DNA of 64,000 nt from JAUMBM01 sp964645715 (lineage in GTDB: Bacteria > Bacteroidota > Bacteroidia > Chitinophagales > Saprospiraceae): NCBI GenBank assembly GCA_964645715.1, contig CAZYAO010000015.1, positions 10,407 to 74,406 of the forward strand, read 5' to 3'. Shown here in pieces: positions 8,953 to 16,816 of the stretch. The notes under the pieces are model-generated. The model made no database searches, was not told where the DNA came from, and saw only the letters and a list, made by a program, of their open reading frames with translations. How positions within the stretch are numbered: the stretch's first letter is position 1; every line of letters begins with the position of its first letter. The position numbers and the translations under genes were made by a program.

Positions 8953-9983
8953 GTGGATTGTGTATCTGTGTCGGCAATCGGTGTTGGTTCGGGATTGTCA
9001 AGATTTTCTCCCTGAAAACGGGTGCTGACGACCCTGCTTTCGATGCCCCGATGGTTGAGCCATTGGGCAAAAGTGTCGGCATAGCCGTGAGTGGTATACA
9101 CCTGGCTGGCGCCGGAGGCCGCTACGGCCTCATTGAGGCCCTGCCAGTCGGCATGGTCACTGAGCACAAAGCCACGGTCGGCAGCCCGGCGGCGGCGGGC
9201 GCCGCGCAGGGCCATCCAGCCGGAGGCAATGCCCAGTGAGAAGGGGCGGAGTTTCTCCAGCCAGGGGGTATTGAGTACGGAGGGAGGCGCCAATATGAGC
9301 CCGCCTGCTATGTCCCTGCTGCGCAGGGCCGGCGCTATGCGCAGGCTGACAGGCAGCAGCAGCCCTTGCTGTCGCAGGACTTCGTTGACATTTTCGACGG
9401 CTGCATGGGTATAAACGGGGCCTATGGAGCTGTCGATGTTGGCCAGTATGCGCTGGGCTTTACCCAGTGCATAGGCAATCAGGACGCTGTTGACGCCCAG
9501 CGAGCGGTTACTGGCCCACCAGCGATTGATTTCGTCCATGACCACCGCCTGCGGCTGCCAGCGGTAGATGGGCAGCCCAAAGGTACTTTCTGTTACAAAA
9601 TGCTGGCAGGGAACGGCCTCATAGGCCTCAGACAGGCCGTCGGCCTCGGTCTTGTAGTCGCCGGATACAACCCATACCTCACCTTTGCAGGCTACCCGTA
9701 TCTGGGCTGATCCCGGCACGTGGCCGGCAGGATGAAAGGAAAATTCGACGCCCCGGTGATTGATCACCTGCCCGTAAGCCGCTCCTTGGATTTGTATGTC
9801 GCCCAGTCGGTGGCGGATGACGGGTAGAGCTGCGTGGGTAGACAGGTAGTGGGCGTGCCCCCAGCGCGCATGGTCGCTGTGGCCATGCGTGATGAGCGCC
9901 CTGCTGACGGGCAGCCAGGGATCGATGTATACATCCGCTTTTTCACAATAAATGCCGCGCGGGCTAAACGTAAGCAGTGCCAT
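8949..9983 (-). CDS. Ligase-associated MBL-fold exonuclease
   Basis: 344 residues from the ATG at 9983; an in-frame start at 10010 adds nine residues with no family-like sequence. The N-terminus reads MALLTFSPRGIYC, typical of the ligase-associated exonuclease family. The metallo-beta-lactamase motif HGHSDHARWGH (residues 33-43) supplies zinc ligands, and later HPAGHVPGSAQI and VVSGDYKTEAD are the beta-CASP-like metal motifs. YTTHGYADTF near the C-terminus is also family-typical. These enzymes are predicted to process DNA ends before the ligase acts. The gene is upstream of and coupled to the ligase, and divergent from pdeM, whose coding region starts 73 bp away. The function is inferred from the family; no substrate is visible. 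Confidence 0.9.
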   Translation of the reverse strand: MALLTFSPRGIYCEKADVYIDPWLPVSRALITHGHSDHARWGHAHYLSTHAALPVIRHRLGDIQIQGAAYGQVINHRGVEFSFHPAGHVPGSAQIRVACKGEVWVVSGDYKTEADGLSEAYEAVPCQHFVTESTFGLPIYRWQPQAVVMDEINRWWASNRSLGVNSVLIAYALGKAQRILANIDSSIGPVYTHAAVENVNEVLRQQGLLLPVSLRIAPALRSRDIAGGLILAPPSVLNTPWLEKLRPFSLGIASGWMALRGARRRRAADRGFVLSDHADWQGLNEAVAASGASQVYTTHGYADTFAQWLNHRGIESRVVSTRFQGENLDNPEPTPIADTDTQST

Positions 9984-10056
9984 AAGCGTTACAACAAAAT
10001 TGTCCTGCATTGGTTGGCCATGCAGGGTATCTACACGTTTATATCCATTGGCTGCT

Positions 10057-10707
10057 ATGTTGTCTACCTCACTGCAGACGGTAAGTCTGCAACTGCTGCC
10101 GGAAAAGGTTATTTATTTACCTGAGTACAACTGGCTGTTGCTAGCTGATTTGCACGTCGGCAAGGCAGCTCATTTTCGCCGTCAGGGTATCGCCTTGTCC
10201 GACGGCAGCCTGGCTGCCGACCTCACGCGTCTCAGCGAGCTGCAGCAGCGGCTGCAGCCTGCTGCAGTGGTTGTGCTAGGGGATCTATTTCACGCGACAG
10301 CCAATGCCGAGTGGGCTGATTTTGCCGCCTGGCTGGAGGCGCAACCGGCACCCATGGTGCTGGTTGCCGGCAATCATGATCGTTTTTTTATGAAAAAAAT
10401 GCCCGCCACGCAGCTCAGGCTGGAGCGGGGCACGCTCGCAGCCGGGCGGCTGCGGCTTAGCCACGCGCCAGAGGTAGCGGGGGAAAATGACGGGCTGAAT
10501 ATTTGTGGCCACCTGCATCCGGGGCTGCAGCTGCAAGGGCGTGCAGGTATGCGCCTGCGGTTACCTTGCTTTTGGCTTCGCCCCCAACAGTTGGTGTTGC
10601 CTGCCTTTGGCGGACTCACCGGCCTTTCGCTCATCCGGCCGGCGAAAGGCGACAGGGTGGCAGTGGTTGCCGAAAACCAGTGCATCTGGGCACAGGGAGC
10701 TGATTAG
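10057..10707 (+). CDS. pdeM: Ligase-associated DNA damage response phosphoesterase PdeM
   Basis: 216 residues from the ATG at 10057. The calcineurin-like metallophosphoesterase motifs are all present in order: LLLADLHVGK (Asp31, His33), VVLGDLFHA (Asp76), VAGNHDRF (Asn106, His107), a conserved His in LSHAPE, and ICGHLHPG. Length and motifs match the PdeM family (ligase-associated DNA damage response endonuclease), which is predicted to cleave DNA phosphodiesters in the repair cassette. The gene is divergent from the exonuclease-ligase pair, so the cassette is probably controlled from the short shared region 9984-10056. A longer in-frame reading from 9952 overlaps the exonuclease coding region and lacks family-like sequence. 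The DEXH helicase that normally completes this cassette is absent. Confidence 0.88.
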   Translation: MLSTSLQTVSLQLLPEKVIYLPEYNWLLLADLHVGKAAHFRRQGIALSDGSLAADLTRLSELQQRLQPAAVVVLGDLFHATANAEWADFAAWLEAQPAPMVLVAGNHDRFFMKKMPATQLRLERGTLAAGRLRLSHAPEVAGENDGLNICGHLHPGLQLQGRAGMRLRLPCFWLRPQQLVLPAFGGLTGLSLIRPAKGDRVAVVAENQCIWAQGAD

Positions 10708-10765
10708 CTTTTTAATTTATACTTACTGCGCATCTGGCTCAATAAAATTATCGGGATAAATGTTA

Positions 10766-10773
10766 TAACTTTG
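10766..10773 (+). promoter_or_regulatory. Bacteroidota -7 element upstream of tamB-like gene
   Basis: TAACTTTG matches the TAnnTTTG -7 consensus and lies 18 bp before the ATG at 10791. No clear TTG is seen at the -33 position, so the assignment is tentative. Confidence 0.35.
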
Positions 10774-10790
10774 CATAGCTTATCGCCAGC

Positions 10791-13700
10791 ATGGAAGAAA
10801 ATTACAACAACATTGACGAGAACCCTGCGCCAGAAAAGGCAAAATCCGCTCGCCCAGCCTGGCGAACGAAGCGGGGCAGGGTTGCTGTTGTGCTCGTCTT
10901 GTTGATTTCGCTGGTCGTCACACTCCTGCAGTTACCGGTTATTCACGAACAGCTTCGAAAGAAGGCTGAGTCTTGGTTGTCTGCTAAGCTGGATGCAGCG
11001 GTGCGCGTGGGCAAACTGCGTATCTCCGGAATCGATCAGATAGAGCTGAAGGATGTATTGGTTCCTGATTACCGCTCAGATACATTGCTGTCTGCTGGCA
11101 GTGTCTTCGTGGATTTTCGCATTGGCACGGGCTTGGTACTGGGTATGCCGCTGGAAGTGGAAGCTATTGATGTACGTGCAGTGCGCCTGTACGATCGCCG
11201 GCTGTTGGGCAGTGAGCAAAGTACGCTGACCTATGCCATCAACCGCCTGTCTAATCCGACAGCCAAGAAAGATACCCTGGGGCCTAATATTCGGCTTCGC
11301 CACATTCAGTTGCAGGATGTTGCATACCTCAACCTCGATAGCCTGAAGGGTAAACGTACGTATGCCTATGTGGGAAAGGGAAGGCTGTCGTTTACGGCTT
11401 TCGATTTGCGGGCGAGGCGTATAGCATTGTCAACCGTAATATTGGATAAGCCGGTTGTGCAGCTGACTAGCTTCGCTGCAGGTGAATCATTGCCGCCGGC
11501 CGCAACAGCTGCTTCCAGACCGTTCTCCTTTGCAGTGGAGGACTTTCTGATCAAAAACGGGACGTTTGCACTGCATGACGATCGACGTGCTCCGGCCGAG
11601 CGTATTACGCCCGACCAGATCGATTTCAGGCACTTGGATGTCTATCGCATACAGGTGGCCATTAATTGTTTTTCTTATGAAGGGGATACCGTGTTGGCCG
11701 AGGTGGAGGGTATTAGTTTGCGGGAAAAAAATGGGTTTATCCTTAATAAGCTGGCCTCGCGGGAAACGTTGATTTCTCCTAAAGGTATCAGTCTGGAGGG
11801 GTTGACGATTGAGACGCCTCACAGTCGGTTGGGTGATACTTTGCGGTTTGATTTTGACGGCTTTGCTGCATTCAAACGGTTTACGGATGATGTGCGGCTC
11901 GACGCGCGGGTGCGCAACAGCCGGGTGGCGATCAGGGATATATCGGCTTTCGCGCCGGCCTTGCAGCGAAATGCTTTTTTTCGGGCCAACCGGGATGCTG
12001 TTCTGCAGCTGGAGTCGCGCATTCGGGGTGAAATTAACAATCTGAGTACGCGCAAGACAACTATTGCATTGGGGGATGGTCTGCGGTTGGTGGGTGATTT
12101 TGGTTCCCGCAACCTTGCTGTGCGCAATGAAGAGGTAGTCAATCTCAACCTGCAGCTGCTGGAGGTAAGTGTGCCTGCCCTGCGACAGCTTCTGCCGGGT
12201 TTTAAGCCTCCGCCTGCTTACGACCGGCTCGGTCGCATACGGTTTAGTGGCCGGTTTGATGGTTTCTTCGCAGATTTTGTGGCGTTCGGGGAGTTTAGGA
12301 CAGGGCTTGGCGGTGTTCGTGCCGATATGCGGATGAATTTTAAGGAGGGAGCCGATAAGGCAACGTACGCCGGTACACTAAGTATGTTGGACTTTAATAT
12401 CGGAAAGTTACTGGATGTGCCTAGTCTTGGCAATGTGAGTTTTGCTACGGCTATTAAAAATGGCCGGGGACTGGGAGCTAACGCATCGGCGGAACTAACG
12501 GCCAAAATTCAGTCGCTGGTCTTTAAAGGGTATAATTATCGCAATGCCTCTTTGTCGGGTACACTGAAGAATACGTCCTTCAATGGCGAATTTGCTATCA
12601 GGGATGAAAATATTGATCTGAATTTCAAAGGGGAGGTGAGTCGGATCGATTCTGTCACTCGTTTTGATTTTGTTGCGAGTATCGCTTCCATGGCACTCAA
12701 GCCGCTCAATCTTTCTAAGGATGAGCTTACGCTGGCTGCCAATCTGCGGCTGAATGTAAGCAATCGTCGTTTTGCCTCGATTAATGGAGAAGTGGCAGTG
12801 TCAGATGTCGTGCTGCAGAAAAATAAGTCGGAGCGCTATGAGCTGTCAAGTATCGTGCTAAAATCCGGGAGTAGTCCCACAGGTGAAAAGGAGATAGTCT
12901 TGCATTCTGAAATAGCCGAGGGCAGCCTGCGCGGTGAGTTTGAATTGGGGCAGTTGCCAGCAGTATTACAGAATTATGTGTACGACAATTACAGGGGCTT
13001 TGCCGGCAGACTGGGGGTCAAGCCTGTCAACAGAAAATTGTCGGCAGTCAATATGCGGTATGAGCTTTCGATTAAGGAATCGAGAGGATTGCATTTGCTA
13101 CTGAATAATAAGCTCGGCCCCGTGCACAATCTGCTGTTGAAGGGTAGCTTTGACAGTGAACGGGATGCGTTGTCAATCGATCTGCAGTTACCGGAATTTC
13201 GCTACGACAATGTTGTCCTGAAAGGCTGCACGATTTACTCGAGCAGTAAGGATATGATTGATTTCCAGACGGAGGCATTTGAAGTAGGCAAAAGGAAGTT
13301 TTCTACCCTCATTATCAATAATTACACCACGGGTAGTTCAATCGATTTTGGTATCACGTACAAAGAGGCCAATGCCCAACTCGATAAGTTTAGTGTCGAC
13401 GGGATTTTTAGTCTGGAGGACTCTAGCCGCTATAAACTGGTTTTTGATAATCCTAAGCTTACGCTCTTTTCGCTGGATTGGAAGCTGGATCGTAGTAATT
13501 TTATTGTTTTTGGGAAAAATTATCTCGATATCAGCAACCTGAGTCTCAGTAATCAACAGAAGCGTATTTATTTGACAGATAATGAGGAAGGAGGAATTAG
13601 TTTGGGCTTTCAGCGATTTTCTTTCGATCTGCTTGATAGCCTGACAAACTATAAAATTCTGAATTTCGGGGGCTTGTTTGATGCAGAAGTAAAGGTTGGC

Positions 13701-15656
13701 AATGTCTTTAAGCTTCGGGATATGCGACTCAAACTGGAGTCGGATGCTTTTTCCATCAATAATGACGATCTCGGTTGGCTACGGCTCGATGCGGAGCTAC
13801 CTTCTATGCAGGATCAGCTCGATGCTTACTTGTCTGTTACGCGCGATAGTATGCAGATGATTGTGGAGGCCACTTACAACCTGGCGGACTTGCCGCGGCA
13901 GGCAGGTGTGCGCGCGGGAAGTGCTGCATTGCAAAAATCGTATTTTGATATCAATCTGGCTTTCGCTAACTATCCGCTGAAAATCGCGGAGTACTGGCTG
14001 GGTACCGGCATCAGCGGAACATCCGGTCAGTTTGATGCGGATTTGCAGGTCAATGGTCTGCCGCGCGACCTGAATGTGGGTGGCTGGCTGTTGGCAGAGC
14101 GAGGGGCTTTTACTGTCAACTATCTCAAAACTCGCTATCGCTTTGACCGGTCTTTCGTGCGTGCATCCGATAATTTGTTTGATGCCACCAATACAAAGAT
14201 ATTTGATAAGTTTAACAACAGTGCTACGCTTACAGGGGGGATCGGACATGAAGATCTCCGCAATTTGCGACTGAGTTGCGAACTTTCGACAGATAAGTTT
14301 CTGGCTTTTGACCTGAATAAGGGGGATAATAATATGTTCTATGGTACGGCCATCGCTGCAGGCAGGGTTGTATTTAGTGGTTTGCTCAAGCAGCCGACCA
14401 TTTATGCGCAGCGAGCCCGGACCCTCGATGGTACCAAGATTATCATCCCAATGACAGAAACGGCCGAAGCTAAAAATAGCCTCGACATACGATTTAAAAA
14501 GAAATCTATTGCTGCTGAAACGACAGATAAACAGCGGGCCAATGAAATTGCAGGACTGAGTCTGATTATTGAACTCACGATTACACGTGAAGCGGAGATG
14601 CAGATTATCTTCAATGAGCAGGCGGGGGATATTATTAAGGGTAAAGGGGTAGGGAATATCCGGATGGAACTCAGTTCCTATGGTGAGTTTAGTATGGTGG
14701 GTGATTACAACATCATTGAGGGGAATTACCTGTTTACGCTTTATAATTTCATCAATAAGGATTTTCTTGTGCGCGATGGCGGATCCATTCGCTGGGAAGG
14801 AAATCCATACGAGGCTAAGATTAATCTTACAGCTGAGTATAAAGACCTTAGGGCCGCTCCTGCAACCTTTATACAGGAGTATCTCTCGGATGCCAATGGT
14901 GATTTGTTGCGTGAGGCGGGCAATGCTACGCCCGTGCAGCTGCAGTTGTTTCTGCAGGGCGATTTGCTCAAGCCGGATATTTCCTTTGCCGTTGATTTTC
15001 CGGACTTGCGCGGACAGCTCAAGAATTTTACGGATAATAAGCTGCGTTTGTTGCGGCAGGATCAAAACGAACTCAACCGACAGGTGTTTGGCCTGATTGT
15101 CGTAGGTCAGTTTATTCCGTCAGATCTTTCTTTCAGGGGGGCACAGGTGGTGACCAATACCCTGAGTGAGTTTCTGAGCAATCAGCTTTCACTGCTCATT
15201 AATTCTTTTGTTACCGAACTCTGGGGTGAGGAAAATGCCGGTATAAACCTCGATATTGCTTACAATCAGTACACTTCTCTGTTACAGGCCGATGGACAGC
15301 AGGGGCTCAGCCAGATCGGTCGCAATGGTCTTGAGGTGAATATTCAGAAAAATTTCCTCAACGATCGTCTATCGGTGCAGCTGGGGGGCAATGTTGACTT
15401 TGCCAGCGGTTTAAACAATGTGGCCCCGTCTAACAATGGTGCAATATGGGGTAATGATTTTGCGCTCGAGTATGCTATCAATGATGCGCGTACGCTCAAA
15501 TTAAGGATTTATCAAAGGCGTGTGCCGGATATAGGGGGCGGGAGAAGAATAGAAGTGGGGAGTGGTTTGGCTTGGCGTAGAGAGTATAGTTCATTTCGCG
15601 AATTCTGGGACGGGTTTAAGAGAGATGCTCAAAAAACAAAGGCAGGGACAAATTGA
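10791..15656 (+). CDS. Translocation/assembly module TamB-like protein (DUF490)
   Basis: 1621 residues. A cytoplasmic N-terminus of about 30 residues is followed by one membrane anchor (residues 31-48), then a very long beta-rich periplasmic region of AsmA/TamB type, and a C-terminal DUF490 domain (about residues 1200-1580; landmarks are GDIIKGKGVGNIRMELSSYG, GDYNIIEGNYLFTLYNFINK and LRGQLKNFTDNKL). Proteins of this family bridge the inner and outer membranes and are linked to outer-membrane protein assembly and phospholipid transport. The length is normal for Bacteroidota homologues. The partner TamA is not in the window. It is probably monocistronic or follows pdeM, from which 83 bp separate it; a -7 element (TAACTTTG) lies directly before its start. 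Confidence 0.9.
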   Translation: MEENYNNIDENPAPEKAKSARPAWRTKRGRVAVVLVLLISLVVTLLQLPVIHEQLRKKAESWLSAKLDAAVRVGKLRISGIDQIELKDVLVPDYRSDTLLSAGSVFVDFRIGTGLVLGMPLEVEAIDVRAVRLYDRRLLGSEQSTLTYAINRLSNPTAKKDTLGPNIRLRHIQLQDVAYLNLDSLKGKRTYAYVGKGRLSFTAFDLRARRIALSTVILDKPVVQLTSFAAGESLPPAATAASRPFSFAVEDFLIKNGTFALHDDRRAPAERITPDQIDFRHLDVYRIQVAINCFSYEGDTVLAEVEGISLREKNGFILNKLASRETLISPKGISLEGLTIETPHSRLGDTLRFDFDGFAAFKRFTDDVRLDARVRNSRVAIRDISAFAPALQRNAFFRANRDAVLQLESRIRGEINNLSTRKTTIALGDGLRLVGDFGSRNLAVRNEEVVNLNLQLLEVSVPALRQLLPGFKPPPAYDRLGRIRFSGRFDGFFADFVAFGEFRTGLGGVRADMRMNFKEGADKATYAGTLSMLDFNIGKLLDVPSLGNVSFATAIKNGRGLGANASAELTAKIQSLVFKGYNYRNASLSGTLKNTSFNGEFAIRDENIDLNFKGEVSRIDSVTRFDFVASIASMALKPLNLSKDELTLAANLRLNVSNRRFASINGEVAVSDVVLQKNKSERYELSSIVLKSGSSPTGEKEIVLHSEIAEGSLRGEFELGQLPAVLQNYVYDNYRGFAGRLGVKPVNRKLSAVNMRYELSIKESRGLHLLLNNKLGPVHNLLLKGSFDSERDALSIDLQLPEFRYDNVVLKGCTIYSSSKDMIDFQTEAFEVGKRKFSTLIINNYTTGSSIDFGITYKEANAQLDKFSVDGIFSLEDSSRYKLVFDNPKLTLFSLDWKLDRSNFIVFGKNYLDISNLSLSNQQKRIYLTDNEEGGISLGFQRFSFDLLDSLTNYKILNFGGLFDAEVKVGNVFKLRDMRLKLESDAFSINNDDLGWLRLDAELPSMQDQLDAYLSVTRDSMQMIVEATYNLADLPRQAGVRAGSAALQKSYFDINLAFANYPLKIAEYWLGTGISGTSGQFDADLQVNGLPRDLNVGGWLLAERGAFTVNYLKTRYRFDRSFVRASDNLFDATNTKIFDKFNNSATLTGGIGHEDLRNLRLSCELSTDKFLAFDLNKGDNNMFYGTAIAAGRVVFSGLLKQPTIYAQRARTLDGTKIIIPMTETAEAKNSLDIRFKKKSIAAETTDKQRANEIAGLSLIIELTITREAEMQIIFNEQAGDIIKGKGVGNIRMELSSYGEFSMVGDYNIIEGNYLFTLYNFINKDFLVRDGGSIRWEGNPYEAKINLTAEYKDLRAAPATFIQEYLSDANGDLLREAGNATPVQLQLFLQGDLLKPDISFAVDFPDLRGQLKNFTDNKLRLLRQDQNELNRQVFGLIVVGQFIPSDLSFRGAQVVTNTLSEFLSNQLSLLINSFVTELWGEENAGINLDIAYNQYTSLLQADGQQGLSQIGRNGLEVNIQKNFLNDRLSVQLGGNVDFASGLNNVAPSNNGAIWGNDFALEYAINDARTLKLRIYQRRVPDIGGGRRIEVGSGLAWRREYSSFREFWDGFKRDAQKTKAGTN

Positions 15657-15734
15657 TCGTATCGGTCGAATGTTAACCCAATATTAAGTGTGTATTAAAT
15701 GCAGCTTGACAGACTTGTTTTTTAATTAGCTTGC

Positions 15735-15765
15735 TTTGTGTGCAGCAGCTCATTGACTATCTTTG
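15735..15765 (+). promoter_or_regulatory. Promoter, TTTG-N19-TATCTTTG
   Basis: TTTG at 15735-15738 and TATCTTTG at 15758-15765 are separated by 19 bp, an exact fit to the Bacteroidota sigma-A promoter. Transcription would start near 15772, which rules out the in-frame TTG at 15763 as a start and supports ATG 15799 for the transporter. Confidence 0.72.
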
Positions 15766-15798
15766 TCCTACCTCATTTCTGTTACCAGCTACAATTGC

Positions 15799-16767
15799 AT
15801 GGACAGTACTTTTGTAATCTCTTGGGTAGGCTTTATGCTTGCCGGCTATTCAGTGATCGGCAATGATTCGATCCAGACATTAGGAACTTTCCTGAGTTCT
15901 AATGAACAGCGACCTTGGTACGTATTGTGGCTCTTTGCCGGATCATTACTAACTGCTTCATTGCTGTACAGTTGGTATTATTATGCGGGCGATGTTTCGT
16001 ATGCCCGACTTGAAAAATATCCATTTCCCGAAAGTTTTGGGTGGACCTACTTGTTGCCTCCTTTGACATTGTTGTTAATCACCCGTTTCGGAATACCAGT
16101 TAGTACAACCTTTATCATTCTCACGTTTTTTAATCCTACCAATCTGGGTAAGATGGTAGAAAAGTCGCTTGCTGGCTATGTACTCGCTTTTGTGGCTGCC
16201 ATTGTCATCTATGCTGTAATTGCCAAATCATTGGAGAAACGGTTCATAGAGAATCCCATTAAACCAAGGGAAGAGGTAGTCTGGACCGCCTTACAGTGGC
16301 TATCTACTTCCTTTCTCTGGACGCAGTGGCTTGTTCAGGATTTTGCTAATATATATGCCTACTTGCCACGGATACTTTCTGTACAAGAGCTGGTTATTTC
16401 CCTCATCATGTTGCTTACACTGCTGGCGTTCATATTTTTTATGCGGGGGGGCAATATACAGAAGGTAGTCAAGTCAAAAGTTAATACAGTTGATATTCGA
16501 TCAGCAACGATTATTGACTTTACCTATGGTTTGGTTTTGTTGTATTTCACGGAAGTTAATAACATCCCGATGAGTACTACATGGGTTTTTGTTGGCTTGC
16601 TAGCCGGTCGTGAATTATCACTGCGCTTTCGCCTTTATCGGGAAGTAACGATGGAGACATTTCGTATGATTGGTCTTGATTTGGCGAAAATCATGTTTGG
16701 TCTGGTGATTTCAATTCTTTTAGTCGTCGTTATGAAGTGGCTCACGGGGGAAACAGGATTTTTCTAA
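15799..16767 (+). CDS. PiT-like inorganic phosphate transporter family membrane protein
   Basis: 322 residues from the ATG at 15799, the first ATG after a well-formed promoter. The protein is almost entirely hydrophobic, with about eight to nine membrane helices. Two inverted-repeat-type signatures resemble PiT transporters: IGNDSIQTLGTF (residues about 22-33) with GIPVSTTFIILTFF in the first half, and NNIPMSTTWVFVGLLAGREL in the second half. The VSTT/MSTT sequences correspond to the GxxVSTTH motif of PiT proteins, although the final His is missing in both. It is shorter than classical PitA (about 500 residues) because the large central loop is absent. The substrate is therefore uncertain: phosphate, sulfate or another anion or cation. 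It converges on the propeller-LuxR regulator gene. Confidence 0.7.
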   Translation: MDSTFVISWVGFMLAGYSVIGNDSIQTLGTFLSSNEQRPWYVLWLFAGSLLTASLLYSWYYYAGDVSYARLEKYPFPESFGWTYLLPPLTLLLITRFGIPVSTTFIILTFFNPTNLGKMVEKSLAGYVLAFVAAIVIYAVIAKSLEKRFIENPIKPREEVVWTALQWLSTSFLWTQWLVQDFANIYAYLPRILSVQELVISLIMLLTLLAFIFFMRGGNIQKVVKSKVNTVDIRSATIIDFTYGLVLLYFTEVNNIPMSTTWVFVGLLAGRELSLRFRLYREVTMETFRMIGLDLAKIMFGLVISILLVVVMKWLTGETGFF

Positions 16768-16816
16768 TTCTCACGAAGATATCAGGTAATTGGCTGTTTT
16801 ATCCTTTGTATGTTCA

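Noticed and set aside
13797..15065. 422-codon minus-strand frame inside the tamB-like gene
   Set aside because: Antisense to the conserved DUF490 end; the translation has no recognisable motif or signal.
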